Source of the DNA: Planctomycetota bacterium
GTDB taxonomy: Bacteria > Planctomycetota > Phycisphaerae > Phycisphaerales > UBA1924
Assembly (NCBI GenBank): GCA_013285505.1
Contig: CP053450.1
Location: 1,596,796 to 1,660,795 of the forward strand
Reading direction: 5' to 3'
DNA length: 64,000 nt
Shown here: in pieces, positions 9,758-22,330 of the stretch
How positions within the stretch are numbered: the stretch's first letter is position 1
Layout: the number at the start of each line of letters is the position of its first letter
The notes under the pieces: model-generated
Seen by the model: the letters and a program-made list of their open reading frames with translations, nothing else
The model's database searches: none
Told to the model about the DNA's origin: nothing
Translations under genes and position numbers: made by a program

Positions 9758-9903
9758 CCACAGATGGACACAGATGGACACAGATGGATAAAGACAAGAG
9801 GCACAAGGGCAGGAGGAAGAGGCGTGGAGGACCTTGCGAGCGTCTCAGTATGCGACTGCAGCTCTACCTGTCCTTATCTGTGTTTATCTGTGTCCATCTG
9901 TGG
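9758..9903. repeat. CACAGATGGACACAGAT inverted-repeat element
   Basis: The left arm (9758-9796, CCACAGATGGACACAGATGG onward) and right arm (9869-9903, reading back as CCACAGATGGACACAGATAA) face each other around about 70 nt. This motif is a familiar dispersed repeat in planctomycete and other genomes. The element fills the gap between two minus-strand genes. It supplies the DNA upstream of the methyltransferase start and ends at the stop of the upstream gene. Confidence 0.8.
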
Positions 9904-10749
9904 CTACTTCTTCTTCGCGCTGACGGTCAGGCGGGCGGGGTGGCCCCACCAGGAGTTGTCGCCGTCGGGGCCGGGGTAGTTTTCGTCGAGGCGGCGGGTG
10001 ACCTCGGCCATGGTGCTGTTCGAGGGGGTCCACCGCTCGGCGACGTCGGGGAAGTCGTGCTGGCAGTTGTCGCACTTCTTGGAGGAGTCGAAGCGGATGG
10101 GGCACCAGAAGGTCTCGACGTTGCGGAGCATCTCGCCGCCGAGGCTCCAGACGCCGGTCATCCAGTCGCAGTAGAGGCACCAGATGAGGTCGTGCCCGAC
10201 GAGGCCGTCGAACTTCTGGCGGGAGACGTTGACCCAGTCGGCGGTGTTGTACTTGGGCAGGCGGATGAGCCAGGTGAGCGGCGGGTAGACGATGTACTCG
10301 GCGAGGCGGACGAACCAGAAGAGGGGGACGGCCAGGGCGGTCCACCAGACGGCGGTGTGGTTGCGGACGCGCCCGACCTTGCGGTTGAGCGTGTGGACGA
10401 TGCGGGGGCCCTTGAGGTGTTTGCGGTTGGCGAGCTCGTGGAGGACGGTCCAAACGCAGACGGCGACGACCTGGCCGAGGACGGCTGCGAGGAAGCCGAG
10501 GAGGGCGGCCAGCCAGGGGGAGGCGGGCTGCTCGGGCGTGCCGCTGAGCAGCCGGACGCCGAAGTAGGCACCGGCGAACATGGGGGCGACGGTGAAGTAG
10601 GTGATCATCACGTCGAGGCCCGGGGCGCGGCAGAGCCACGCGGCCAGGGCCTTGCCGGGCGAGCCGAGGCGGGGGATGAGGTGGAGGATGGCGGCGCCGA
10701 GGAGGACGGCGCCGAGCGTGGTGAGAGCGATCAGGAGGAATGGGGGCAT
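9904..10749 (-). CDS. Conserved-type membrane protein with C-terminal cysteine pairs, function unknown
   Basis: 281 residues. The N-terminal half is hydrophobic (P-F-L-L-I-A-L-T-T-L-G-A-V-L-L-G-A, V-M-I-T-Y-F-T-V-A-P-M-F-A-G, L-G-F-L-A-A-V-L-G-Q-V-V-A-V). A further hydrophobic stretch lies at V-W-W-T-A-L-A-V-P-L-F-W-F. The C-terminal region has cysteines in W-C-L-Y-C-D-W, W-C-P-I-R-F and K-C-D-N-C, which could bind a metal. I do not recognise a characterised family. The stop codon is at the edge of the CACAGATGG repeat element. Confidence 0.65.
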   Translation of the reverse strand: MPPFLLIALTTLGAVLLGAAILHLIPRLGSPGKALAAWLCRAPGLDVMITYFTVAPMFAGAYFGVRLLSGTPEQPASPWLAALLGFLAAVLGQVVAVCVWTVLHELANRKHLKGPRIVHTLNRKVGRVRNHTAVWWTALAVPLFWFVRLAEYIVYPPLTWLIRLPKYNTADWVNVSRQKFDGLVGHDLIWCLYCDWMTGVWSLGGEMLRNVETFWCPIRFDSSKKCDNCQHDFPDVAERWTPSNSTMAEVTRRLDENYPGPDGDNSWWGHPARLTVSAKKK

Positions 10750-10802
10750 GGGGCGAGTGTAGTGGGAGCGGGGGGGCGCGGGGGCGGGCGAGGTGCTGCG
10801 CG

Positions 10803-10839
10803 CAAAGAAAGAGCCCCGGGCGGTGAGGCCCGGGGCTCT
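10803..10839 (-). terminator. Terminator of the pyrophosphatase gene
   Basis: A perfect 12-bp stem (AGAGCCCCGGGC at 10810-10821 with GCCCGGGGCTCT at 10828-10839) has a 6-nt loop. On the minus strand it is followed by TTCTTTG. It lies 30 nt past the hppA stop. Confidence 0.85.
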
Positions 10840-10868
10840 GGGGAGTGGTGTGTGCTCGGTCAGCGGTC

Positions 10869-13640
<2,772 letters not shown>

Positions 13641-13770
13641 AAGGCTGGGGTCTCCGTATTGGTGGACCTATGGGGTGGTGACCGGGCACCGGCCGCGCCG
13701 ATGATCCCGAACGTGAACAGATGGATTGGTCGGCCGCGGAGAGCCCCACGGAGGGAAACGCGGCCGGTGG

Positions 13771-13809
13771 AGAATAACACGGGCCCCGGCTCTCGCCCGG
13801 GCCCGGTGT
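13771..13809 (-). terminator. Probable S21 terminator
   Basis: On the minus strand ACACCGGGCCC pairs with GGGCCCGTGT around a GC-rich loop and is followed by TATTCT. It lies just after the rpsU stop and before hppA. Confidence 0.55.
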
Positions 13810-13827
13810 GTTGGGTCTTGGATTGGT

Positions 13828-14025
13828 CTACTTGGAGAAGCTCTGCTCACGCGAGCGGCGTGAGTCGGCCTTTCTCGCGGAGCGGCGTTTACGCTCGGAG
13901 GGCTTCTCGTAGTATTCGCGCTTGCGGACGTCCTTGGTCAGGCCTTCCTTTTCGCAGAGCTTCTTGAAGCGCTTCATGAGACCTTCGGGATGCTCCCCGC
14001 CGCGGGCTTTAATGCGAATAGCCAT
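13828..14025 (-). CDS. rpsU: Small ribosomal subunit protein bS21
   Basis: 65 residues, the usual length. It begins M-A-I-R-I-K-A-R-G-G-E-H-P-E and contains the family core R-F-K-K-L-C-E-K-E-G and R-E-Y-Y-E-K-P-S-E-R-K-R-R, with a basic C-terminus. The ATG at 14025 has GAGGTG just upstream. bS21 acts in the 30S subunit at the mRNA 3'-end binding site. A terminator-like hairpin follows, so it is probably monocistronic. Confidence 0.95.
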   Translation of the reverse strand: MAIRIKARGGEHPEGLMKRFKKLCEKEGLTKDVRKREYYEKPSERKRRSARKADSRRSREQSFSK

Positions 14026-14184
14026 GGACACCTCGTGCTTGAGGCCGCGTGAACGGCCTGGCGTGCGTTTGATCGACTGCGTAATGCCCGCCGAGCCCGG
14101 ACTTTGGTGCGGGTCCGACGGGGCGAAAGTAAAGGTCGGGCCACCGGCGATTTCAAGTGAGTCGGGGTCTGGTCGGTCAGAGAA

Positions 14185-14955
14185 TTGGGGGCTGCGGTGC
14201 TGCTCATCGATGCGTTCAACGTGCTTCACCTGCCGGAGGCGGTGGCTGTCGGGCGATCGCTGACGGTGGCTGACCTCGTGAGCCTGCTCGGGACGAGCCG
14301 GTACGCCGGGCAGGCGGCGGTGCTGGTTTGCGACGGAGGGGGGGACGGCTCGGTCGAGTCGCCCAAGGGAAAACACGGGCGAGTGAAGCTCTCGGGGGTC
14401 GAGGTGGTCTTCAGCGGCCCGGATTCGACGGCGGACGACGAGATCGAGGACCGGCTCAGTCTGGGTGGCGGGAGCGGGATGACGGTGGTCAGCGACGACC
14501 GGCGGCTCCGCCGCGCGGCGTCCCGGGTCCGGGCTCGGAGCCTGGGGAGCGGGACGTTCCTGTCGCACCTATTGGAGCCGGGCGAACGCTCTAAAAAGCG
14601 GCCGGTACCGGACTTTGCCAGGGACATCCCGCTGGACAAGTACTCCATGGCCCACTGGATGAAAGAATTCGGCCTGACGCCGGGGGACCTGCTGGAGCGG
14701 GGCGGGGACGCGGCGGAAGCGCCGCGACCGCCGAAGCGGGCCGAGCGGGCGGCACCTCCGGCCAGACCGGACCCTGCGCCAAAGCGTGCGGCTCCGGAGG
14801 CGGGATTGGGGGCGGCCAAACCGGTGCTGCCGGAGCAGGACCTGGAGGAGGACCCGGTGATCCTGGCGGCGCTGCGGGAATGGAGGGGCCGGCTGCGGCT
14901 GGAGGATCTGGATATGGCCAGGTGGCTCGAGGAGCGTGGCCGCGAGAAGCGGTGA
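14185..14955 (+). CDS. NYN (YacP-like PIN-fold) domain protein
   Basis: 256 residues. The N-terminal third is a NYN/PIN-like nuclease fold: L-L-I-D-A-F-N-V-L-H with the conserved Asp and Asn, A-V-L-V-C-D-G, then S-T-A-D-D-E-I-E-D and V-V-S-D-D-R-R-L. These give the acidic cluster expected for metal-dependent RNA cleavage. Such proteins (YacP/Rae1 type) act on RNA. The C-terminal half is Ala/Pro/Arg-rich without a recognised domain. A TTG start at 14185 is listed; a GTG at 14197 (V-L-L-I-D) is also possible. It is convergent with the LacI-type gene. Confidence 0.75.
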   Translation: MGAAVLLIDAFNVLHLPEAVAVGRSLTVADLVSLLGTSRYAGQAAVLVCDGGGDGSVESPKGKHGRVKLSGVEVVFSGPDSTADDEIEDRLSLGGGSGMTVVSDDRRLRRAASRVRARSLGSGTFLSHLLEPGERSKKRPVPDFARDIPLDKYSMAHWMKEFGLTPGDLLERGGDAAEAPRPPKRAERAAPPARPDPAPKRAAPEAGLGAAKPVLPEQDLEEDPVILAALREWRGRLRLEDLDMARWLEERGREKR

Positions 14956-14963
14956 GTATCGCG

Positions 14964-16006
14964 TCAGGAGGTCTCGCGGACGACCAGTTCGGCCTGGAGT
15001 TCGAGGCGCTGGCTGGGGCGGGCGGGGTCTTCTGCGCGCGCAAGGAGCATGCGGATGGCGGCGGCGCCCATCTCGCGGAGGGGGGCGCGGACGGAGGAGA
15101 GGTGGGGGCGCACGATCGTGCAGAGGCGGGTGTTGTCGAAGCCGACGACGGTGAAGTCGTCGGGCGGGAGCAGGCCCGCGTCGCGGGCGGCGAAGAGGAT
15201 GCCGAGCGCGATGTCGTCGTTGCCGGCGAGCACGGCGCGGCCCCTGAGCCCCACGCCGTCGAGCATGGAGGTCGCCCACTGGCGTCCCCAGTCGCTGGTG
15301 TAGCTGCCGAAGACGATCTGGTCGCTCCGGGCGGGGGGCGCCCGCCTCGGTGAGTGCCGCGGCAAATCCGGCGGCGCGTTCCTTGCTGTCGAAGTTGGCC
15401 TCGGCGCCGCCAACAAAGCAGCACTGCTCGGGAGAGGACCGGCGGAGCAGGTGGCGTGTGGCGTCAGTGGCTGCGCTCTGGTTGTCGATGATGATGTTGT
15501 CGACGTGGTCGCTCTCGATGTGCGCGTCGAGCACGCACACGGGCACGCCGCTGCCGATGGCTTCTTTCCAGAGCGAGTCGTTGGGTTCGGTGATCATGAC
15601 GGCGAGGCCGTCGATGAGCGAGTAGGGCAGTGCGGTGTGGACGTCGGTGTCTGCGGCGCCGCGGGAGCCGGAGGCGATGAGGAGCCGTTGTCCGACCGCG
15701 CGGGCTTCGTCTTCTGCGCCGCGGAGAATCTCGGAGTAGAACTCGCCGGCGATATCGGGCAGGGCGACGCCGATGATGCGGCTCTTGTTGGTCATCAGAG
15801 CGCGCGCGATCGGGTTGGGCTGGTAGCCGAGCTCGCGGACGGCGTCGAGCACTCGGGCGCGGGTGGCCGGGGCGACGAGCCGCGGGGTTGTTGACCACGC
15901 GGCTCACGGTCGCGATCGAGACCTCGGCCGCTCGGGCGACGTCGCCGATCGATGCGGTGCCGCGGGGTTTCGGATTAGCCTCGTCGGGACGTGCCACGGC
16001 CCGCAT
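14964..16006 (-). CDS. LacI-family transcriptional regulator, frameshifted
   Basis: The N-terminal helix-turn-helix is I-G-D-V-A-R-A-A-E-V-S-I-A-T-V-S-R-V-V-N, followed by the hinge region V-L-D-A-V-R-E-L-G-Y-Q-P-N-P. A periplasmic-binding-like sensor domain follows (I-I-G-V-A-L-P-D-I-A-G-E-F-Y, A-G-N-D-D-I-A-L-G-I-L, V-V-G-F-D-N-T). Frame changes near 15885-15892 and in the C run near 15330-15342 are spanned by continuous homology, so indels are likely. It is divergent from the glycoamylase-like gene. The operators at 17678 and 25735 fit this family, making it the likely local sugar-responsive regulator. No operator was seen in its own 78-nt divergent gap. Confidence 0.85.
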
Positions 16007-16084
16007 GGTAGGGTTTGGCGGCCGGGAGGGCGGCATCGATGGTGCACCCGTCGCGAACGGGTTGCAGAACGGAAGGAGTCTCGG

Positions 16085-17615
16085 ATGCTTCGATCGGCGT
16101 GTGTGTTGGTGGCGATCGGGTGTGTGCTCGGCGGGTGTCAGCGGGCCGGGCAGGACGGCGGTGCGGGCGATGCCGACCGAGTCACCGCCGTGCCGGCTGG
16201 CGACGGGGGTGTCGTTGTTGAGTCACCAACGGGAGTGTCGCGGCCGCCGTTTTCGTTCGCTCCGGCCGACGAGGCGTTGCTGGAGGAGGTGTCCCGGGCC
16301 GCGTTCGAGTACTTCTGGTCGGACGTCCACGCCGCGACCGGGATGGTCCGTGACCGGAGCAGCGCGGAAGTGGTGAGCGTGGCCGGGGTGGGGTTTCAGC
16401 TCTCGGCGCTCGTGGTGGGTGCAGAGCGGGGATGGGTGAGCCGCGAGGAGGCAGAGGCGCGGGCGAGGCTGATCCTGTCGAGCCTGTCGTCGGCACCGGA
16501 GAACCGGCGGGCGGGGCTGTTCTTTCACTATCTGGATGGGGAGACTGCGGGTCCGTCGCGTGAGGGGTACGAGACGGTGGTGAGCACGATCGATTCGGCG
16601 CTGCTCTTTGCGGGGATGGTGACGGCGTCGTCGTACTTTGGCGGCGAGGTCGCGGCGCTGGCCGACGGGATGCTGGAGGCCGCGGACTGGCGGGAGTTTC
16701 TGGTGGTCGGGCCGTCGGGCGAGCCGGACGATGTGTACACATCAGCCTTGGTTGGAGAGCGGCCGATGCGAATGAGCCGGGCGGCGACGGGGAACTGCTG
16801 CCGTTTGCGTGGGTGGACGCGGGGGCCGAGCACAGGCTGGTGACGTTTCTGGCGGTGGGGGCGCAGGAGGGGAAGGACCTGGATCCGCGGCAGTACTACC
16901 GGCTGCGGCGGACGCTCGGGATGGTGGAGGGTGTGGGGCCGGTGGTGTGGTTCCCGTGGTCGGGGGCGCTGTTTACCTCGTTTTCTCGCACTGCTGGATC
17001 GACTATGCGCACATGGGGGCCGACGACCCGTCGGCGTTGGGTGTCGAGCGGCGGGTGCCGGTGGACTGGTGGGAGAACAGCAGGCGGCTGGCGTTGATGC
17101 ACCGGAACCGGGCGATCGAGAATCCGGAGGGGTTCGCCACGGTGGGGCCGGACTCGTGGGGCGTCGGGGCGTCGGACGGGCCGACGGGGTATCACGTCGC
17201 CCACCTGTATCCGGAGCCGATCGAGATGCCTGATTCGATCGTGGAGGTGGACTATCCGCCGCAGCGGCCGGCCGACAATTGGATGGACGGCACGATTGCC
17301 CCGTACGCGGCCGGGTCGAGCATCATGTTCACGCCCGCCGAGTCGGTCGCGGCGCTGCGGCACTGCCGGGCGTTGACGGGCGATGACGGAGAACTGCTGG
17401 TGTGGCGGGGGCTGGAGGCGGGGGGGGTCGGGTTCCTGGACGCCTTCAACCTCGATGCGGGCTGGGTCGCGGCGGACTACGTGGCAATCGACCAGGGCCC
17501 GCTGCTGCTGGCGATCGAGAACGCGCGGTCCGGGCTGTTGTGGCGGACGTTCCACCGGCATCCGCTCGTTGAGCGTGCTGTGACGCGGCTGCGGCTACGA
17601 ACAGAATACGAATAA
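16085..17615 (+). CDS. Glycoamylase-like glycoside hydrolase lipoprotein, frameshifted
   Basis: The N-terminus is a lipoprotein signal (M-L-R-S-A-C-V-L-V-A-I-G-C-V-L-G-G-C). The body matches the glycoamylase-like family (Pfam PF10091, which includes GH144 endo-beta-1,2-glucanases): A-F-E-Y-F-W, F-S-H-C-W-I-D-Y-A-H, N-S-R-R-L-A-L-M-H-R-N, S-W-G-V-G-A-S-D-G-P-T-G-Y and G-T-I-A-P-Y-A-A-G-S-S. The frame changes near 16735-16742 and near 16960-16975; protein similarity continues through both. An AAGGAG site precedes the ATG. It probably cuts an extracellular or periplasmic beta-glucan to feed the importer downstream. Substrate is inferred only. Confidence 0.8.
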
Positions 17616-17643
17616 GTGATTTTGTGATGCGGTCGTAAAGGGC

Positions 17644-17691
17644 TTGACACGGTGAGCGCGACCTGCGAAGCTGTGAATGTAAACGCTTTCA
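17644..17691 (+). promoter_or_regulatory. Promoter element and LacI-type operator 1
   Basis: TTGACA lies at 17644-17649. The near-palindrome TGTAAACGCTTTCA at 17678-17691 fits the LacI/CcpA operator consensus TGWAANCGNTNWCA exactly. A -10 is not obvious. The operator starts 34 nt after TTGACA and precedes the signal-peptide gene at 17737, where a bound repressor would block transcription. The same 15 bases (GAATGTAAACGCTTT) recur upstream of the gene at 25787. Confidence 0.75.
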
Positions 17692-17736
17692 GTCCCGACG
17701 GGCTCGTGTTCGTCGGCCAACCAAGGAGAAGAGATC

Positions 17737-18486
17737 ATGAAGACGAGAGCTGTATTGATGCTGACGGTGGTCGGTGCCGCGGCGGCGACGGGCGTGGCGC
17801 AGATCGACAGCGTCCAGATCCGCGAGCGCCTGTTCAACGATTTTCCGGACAGCGAGTTGACGGTGACGAACAACTTCCCGTCGGAGGTGACCTTCAGCGA
17901 GACGAACTTCGGGAACGGCAACTTCGCCAACCGGCACTCGGCGTTCTTCTCCGAGGACGGGGGCGCGACGGCCAAGGACATCGACTACGGCGACTCGTTC
18001 GATTTCCAGGTGACGCTCGATCTGGACGCCTCGCCGATCGACGGGCGCGAGGCGGGCTTCCACACGGACCTGTTCGGGTTCGGGTTCTTCGGCGTGCTCC
18101 CCAACGGGGAGATCGCGGCGTTCGGTTCGGTGCTGCCGTTCCACAGTTTCGGCGCGGTCTGGACGCCGGGCGAGCCGGTTGACCTGCGGATCATCCACAC
18201 GCCGGGTGACGGCGACGGGACGTCCGATCAGTTCACGATCGCGTCCACGATCGAGTACCTGTACGACGACGGCGGCGGGTGGGTCTCGAGCGGCGCGGTG
18301 GACATGACGACGACCGAGGGCGGCATCCCGAGCAACTTCGATTTCTTTGTCGGGGTCGGCGTGCAGAACCAGGGCGGGCCCGGGGGCTCGTCGGTGGCGT
18401 CGTTTACGAACTTCATCGTGCCGGCGCCCGCCGGTGTGGGTTTGCTCGGCCTGGCCGGTGCGGCGCTCTTGCGTCGGCGTCGCTGA
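17737..18486 (+). CDS. Exported protein with V-P-A-P / PEP-CTERM-like tail
   Basis: 249 residues. A signal peptide (M-K-T-R-A-V-L-M-L-T-V-V-G-A-A-A-A-T-G-V-A) precedes a beta-rich body resembling a jelly-roll or lectin domain. The C-terminal sorting-type tail has V-P-A-P, a hydrophobic helix (G-V-G-L-L-G-L-A-G-A-A-L-L) and R-R-R-R. The tail suggests envelope sorting. GAGAAG precedes the ATG. It is the first gene after operator 1 and lies 52 nt before the GH94 gene, so it may bind or display the glycan used by this locus. No enzymatic motif was seen. Confidence 0.75.
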   Translation: MKTRAVLMLTVVGAAAATGVAQIDSVQIRERLFNDFPDSELTVTNNFPSEVTFSETNFGNGNFANRHSAFFSEDGGATAKDIDYGDSFDFQVTLDLDASPIDGREAGFHTDLFGFGFFGVLPNGEIAAFGSVLPFHSFGAVWTPGEPVDLRIIHTPGDGDGTSDQFTIASTIEYLYDDGGGWVSSGAVDMTTTEGGIPSNFDFFVGVGVQNQGGPGGSSVASFTNFIVPAPAGVGLLGLAGAALLRRRR

Positions 18487-18538
18487 GCGAGGGCGACTTG
18501 CAGGTCCATTGACAGTTCGCACGGTAGCGGGAAGACTG

Positions 18539-21088
18539 ATGCTCCACGAAGGACAGTTCACTGAACTCAAGCGGGACGGATCGGGAACGGTCCGCCCCGC
18601 TATTCCGGGCACGGGCGACGGGTCGCGGGTGCCCCCGGGCAAATACGGCGGGTTCACGCCCGACGGGTTGGGCTATGTCGTCACCGACGATCACGCGCCG
18701 GCCCCGTGGGCGAACGTCGTGAGCGACGGCCGCTACGGGTTTGTGGTCAGCCACAACGGCGGCGGGTTCTCCTGGTACGACGACGCGCAGCACAACGTGC
18801 TGACGCGGTGGGAGATGGACCTGGTCCGCGACGACCGCGGGAAGCTGCTCTATCTGCACGACCAGGACTCCGGCGAGACGTGGTCCGCCGCTCCGGCGCC
18901 CTGCTTCCCTCGGTACGACTCGTACGCGTGCGAGCATCGGGTGGGGCAGAGCACGTTTTCGACCAGGGTGCACGGGATTGAGGTGCGGTGGACCATGGGG
19001 CTGGACTTTGGCCGCGGCGCCGAGGTCTGGACGGTGCGCGTGCGGAACGAGTCGGACCGGCCGCGCCGGCTGCGGGTGTGCTCGTTCCTGGAGTTCTGCT
19101 GCGGTGTTGCGCCCGATGCCAAGCGCGAGTTCCACAAGCTGTTCCTCACCACGGCGTATGACCCGCAGCGGAACGCCGTGTTTGCGACCAAGAAGATGTG
19201 GGACCTGCCCGGCGGCGGGGACAAGGAGCACTGGAATCGGCCCTGGCCCTACGTCGCCGCGCACGCGATGCGGGTGGTCGACGGGACGCGATCGGTCGCG
19301 CTCGGCGACAAGTCCGCGTTTCTCGGGCGGTACACCTCGCCCGCTTCTCCCGCGGCGCTGGCCGGCGATTCGGAGCTGGGCACGGGGTGCGGGTTGAACG
19401 GTGACGCGGCGGCGGCGCTGGGTGCGGATCTGGTGATCGAGCCGGGCGGAGAGGCCCGGCTGCACTATGTGCTGGCGATCGCGGAGGCGCGAGAGCAACT
19501 GGAAGAGACATTGGACCGGCTGTCGAGCTTTGATGCCGCGGAGGCCGCGCTGCGTGGCAGCGAGTCGGGGTGGGCCGATCTGCTCGGGGATGTCGAGGTG
19601 CGGTCAGACCTGGCCGACTTCGACCTGCTGAACACGACGTGGCTGCCGTACCAGGCGATGAGCGCGAGGCTGTTCGGGCGGACGGGGTACTACCAGCAGT
19701 CCGGCGCGTTCGGGTTTCGGGATCAGCTGCAGGACAGCCAGGTGTGGCTTGCGCGCAAGCCCGAGCGGACGGCGTCGCAGATCATGCTGCACGCGTCGCG
19801 GCAGTTTGCCAGCGGCGCGGTGGAGCACTGGTGGCACGCGCTGGCCAACTTCGGGAACCCGACCGAGTGCAGCGACGACTATCTCTGGCTGCCGTTTGTG
19901 GCGGCGAACTACCTGCGGGAGACCGGTGACTGGACGATTCTCGAGCGGGAGGCGCCGTTCCTCGACACCGGCGGGCGGGGGACGATTCTGGACCACTGCA
20001 CGCGGTCGCTCACAAAGGCCGCGGCCGGGCACAGCGAGCGTGGGCTGCCCCTGATCGGCGCGTGCGACTGGAACGACGGGCTCTCGTCGTGCGGCGTGGA
20101 CGGGCGCGGGGAGTCGGTGTGGCTCGCATTCTTTCAGATCGACATCCTCAAGGACTGGGCGCACATCGCCTCGGTTGTGGGAGACGAGGCCCTGGCGTCC
20201 CGGTGCGAGTCGGAGCGGGCGCGTCTCGTGGACGTCGTGAACCTGCACGCGTGGGACGGTGAGTGGTTCCGGAGGGCGACGACCGACGGAGGCCGGTGGC
20301 TGGGCTCGAGCACGTCGGACGAGGGCGAGATCTACCTCAACCCGCAAACGTGGGCGGTGATGACCGGCGCATCGACGCCGGAACGCCTGCGCACGGCATG
20401 GCAGAGCGTGAAGGCACGGCTGCTGACCGACGCCGGGCCGCTGTTGCTGGCGCCGGCCTACACGGTGCCGGACGCCTCGATCGGGTACATCACGCGGTAC
20501 CCGCCGGGCTCGCGCGAGAACGGCGGTGTGTATACCCACGCGGCGACCTGGGCGCTCGCGGCGGCGTGCAAGATGCACGAGCCCGAGGTGGCCGAACGGA
20601 TCTGGCAAACGCTGTCGCCGATCGCGCGGTCGGCGGGGCGGGAAGATGAGTATGTGGCCGAGCCGTACGTCCTGCCTGGGAACTCGGACGGGCCTCTGGC
20701 GCCGGTGCCGGGTCGCGCGGGGTGGACGTGGTACACTGGCTCGGCGGCGTGGCTCAACCGCGTCAGCGTGGACTGGGTGGCCGGCCTCCGTGCGACGTGG
20801 GATGGACTCGAGGTGGACCCGTGCCCGCTGCCCTCGATGGGGCGAACGGAGGTCACGCGCATGTGGCGCGGCCGACGCGTTGTGGCGAGGTTCGATTCGG
20901 CCGGGTTCTCAAGAGAGGCACAGCCGCGGGTCACGCTGAACGGTGTCGCCCACGGCTCGAAGATGATCAGTGCGTCGGACATCGCGGGCGAGGGGCCTGT
21001 TTGTATTGACATCAGCTGGGCGGACGGGTCTCGGGAACCGAAGCCGCTGGCCGCGGAAGCACCTTCACACCGGAGCAGGAGCGTATGA
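18539..21088 (+). CDS. GH94 family beta-glucan/oligosaccharide phosphorylase
   Basis: 849 residues, in the range of cellobiose-phosphorylase-type GH94 enzymes. These split beta-linked disaccharides or oligosaccharides with phosphate to give glucose-1-phosphate. The N-terminal beta-domain ([18 protein letters not shown]) leads to a helical catalytic domain. It contains [16 protein letters not shown] and the catalytic motif [10 protein letters not shown], then G-E-S-V-W-L-A-F-F and N-P-Q-T-W-A-V. No signal peptide was seen, so it is cytoplasmic, as expected for imported sugars. The ATG at 18539 was chosen because upstream residues overlap the previous gene. Linkage specificity cannot be read. 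Confidence 0.93.
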   Translation: MLHEGQFTELKRDGSGTVRPAIPGTGDGSRVPPGKYGGFTPDGLGYVVTDDHAPAPWANVVSDGRYGFVVSHNGGGFSWYDDAQHNVLTRWEMDLVRDDRGKLLYLHDQDSGETWSAAPAPCFPRYDSYACEHRVGQSTFSTRVHGIEVRWTMGLDFGRGAEVWTVRVRNESDRPRRLRVCSFLEFCCGVAPDAKREFHKLFLTTAYDPQRNAVFATKKMWDLPGGGDKEHWNRPWPYVAAHAMRVVDGTRSVALGDKSAFLGRYTSPASPAALAGDSELGTGCGLNGDAAAALGADLVIEPGGEARLHYVLAIAEAREQLEETLDRLSSFDAAEAALRGSESGWADLLGDVEVRSDLADFDLLNTTWLPYQAMSARLFGRTGYYQQSGAFGFRDQLQDSQVWLARKPERTASQIMLHASRQFASGAVEHWWHALANFGNPTECSDDYLWLPFVAANYLRETGDWTILEREAPFLDTGGRGTILDHCTRSLTKAAAGHSERGLPLIGACDWNDGLSSCGVDGRGESVWLAFFQIDILKDWAHIASVVGDEALASRCESERARLVDVVNLHAWDGEWFRRATTDGGRWLGSSTSDEGEIYLNPQTWAVMTGASTPERLRTAWQSVKARLLTDAGPLLLAPAYTVPDASIGYITRYPPGSRENGGVYTHAATWALAAACKMHEPEVAERIWQTLSPIARSAGREDEYVAEPYVLPGNSDGPLAPVPGRAGWTWYTGSAAWLNRVSVDWVAGLRATWDGLEVDPCPLPSMGRTEVTRMWRGRRVVARFDSAGFSREAQPRVTLNGVAHGSKMISASDIAGEGPVCIDISWADGSREPKPLAAEAPSHRSRSV

Positions 21089-21834
21089 AAGCCAACCGCA
21101 ACCGTGGGAGCGCGTTCACACTGATCGAGCTGCTGGTGGTGATCGCGATCATTGCGTTGTTGATCGGGATCCTGCTGCCGAGCCTGGGCCGCGCCAGGGA
21201 CGCGGCACGTGACGTGATCTGCAAGAGCAATCTGCGTCAGGTGGGGACGGCGATGCAGATGTATCTCGACGGGCAGCGCGACCCCGTGTTCATCGATTTC
21301 TATCCGCGTTCGAGGAATGCGCGGGACTACTGGGAGGGTGTACGCACGCTCGACGACTACCTCGCCAACGCCGAGAGCGAAGCGTTCGGTTGCCCGGGCG
21401 CGCGCGGGCTCTCCAGCGTCCTGGAGGACCAGAGCCGCAGCTACCTGCGGCAGGGCGGGCGGTTCTACGACTTTGACTACGACGATGACGGCGAAGTCGA
21501 GTACACCGAGTACTGGATGAACGACTCGCCGTACGAGCAGGGGCTCAATTCGGGGGTGTCGGGCCGCCCGATCCGTCAGGTCAAGCACTGGGAGGAGGTC
21601 GTGCTCGCCACCGACGCGCTGGACGAGTTCCCGCGTCACTCCGGGCCGCCGGCGCAGATCGACTTCAGCCAGCCCGGCGAGGACCAGCGGACCCGGTTTG
21701 CCAAGAACAACTTCCTGTTCGGGGACCTGCGGATCGAGTCGCTGGCGTTGCCGGAGTACCGGCCGTCCGAGGCAACGGACAAATACGGCGCACCCGGCCC
21801 GTTCTTCAACTGGGGCCATTACTATCCCAACTGA
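21085..21834 (+). CDS. Prepilin-type N-terminal cleavage/methylation domain protein
   Basis: 249 residues. The N-terminus is a classic type IV prepilin/pseudopilin signal: short basic leader, then [20 protein letters not shown] with Glu at the fifth mature position. [13 protein letters not shown] follows, as in the planctomycete family of prepilin-like exported proteins. The body is Asp/Tyr-rich (a [10 protein letters not shown] stretch could bind calcium). Its ATG overlaps the stop of the GH94 gene, so it is translationally coupled inside the sugar operon. Its role there is unknown. Confidence 0.85.
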   Translation: MKANRNRGSAFTLIELLVVIAIIALLIGILLPSLGRARDAARDVICKSNLRQVGTAMQMYLDGQRDPVFIDFYPRSRNARDYWEGVRTLDDYLANAESEAFGCPGARGLSSVLEDQSRSYLRQGGRFYDFDYDDDGEVEYTEYWMNDSPYEQGLNSGVSGRPIRQVKHWEEVVLATDALDEFPRHSGPPAQIDFSQPGEDQRTRFAKNNFLFGDLRIESLALPEYRPSEATDKYGAPGPFFNWGHYYPN

Positions 21835-21916
21835 GCGTTCGCCGCGGTGATCCGCGATGACCGCCGGCGGCCGGCGGCGCGGGCCGCGGGTTCGAGGCGG
21901 GACCGGAGCACTGGGC

Positions 21917-22297
21917 ATGGATCTGAAGCAACTGGGCACCCCGAAGATCATCGCGAGGGTCCTGCTCGGGGCGTTTGCGTGCGCGTTGGCGGTGGTGCTG
22001 CTGCTCCGGCTCACCGGGCCGGACAACCCGTACACGCACGAGCGGCTGACCGAGGAGGTCACGCTCAAGTGCCGCGAGACGGGCTTTGAGATGACGATCC
22101 CGCGCGGACGGATGGAGCAGATGCTCTGGGACCGCCCGGCGCCGATCGACCCCTCGCAGGGGCTGACCAACCCGGAGACGGGGCAGCCGACCATGTTCCC
22201 CAAGAGTGAGTGGGAGCAGACGGTCCAGCGCATCAACGATGATCGGCGGTCGGTGGCGGAACAGACGGGGCGCAAGAAGTCGGACCAGGATGACTGA
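21917..22297 (+). CDS. Small single-helix membrane protein, function unknown
   Basis: 126 residues from M-D-L-K-Q-L-G-T-P. One helix (V-L-L-G-A-F-A-C-A-L-A-V-V-L-L-L) precedes a hydrophilic domain with V-T-L-K-C-R-E-T-G-F-E and M-L-W-D-R-P-A-P-I-D-P. A longer start at 21857 is open but the extra residues look non-coding. It sits between the prepilin-like gene and the binding-protein gene, all co-directional, and is probably part of the same operon. I do not recognise the family. Confidence 0.6.
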   Translation: MDLKQLGTPKIIARVLLGAFACALAVVLLLRLTGPDNPYTHERLTEEVTLKCRETGFEMTIPRGRMEQMLWDRPAPIDPSQGLTNPETGQPTMFPKSEWEQTVQRINDDRRSVAEQTGRKKSDQDD

Positions 22298-22330
22298 GGC
22301 CCGGGGCCATCGTGCGGGGGTGGGGGCCGG

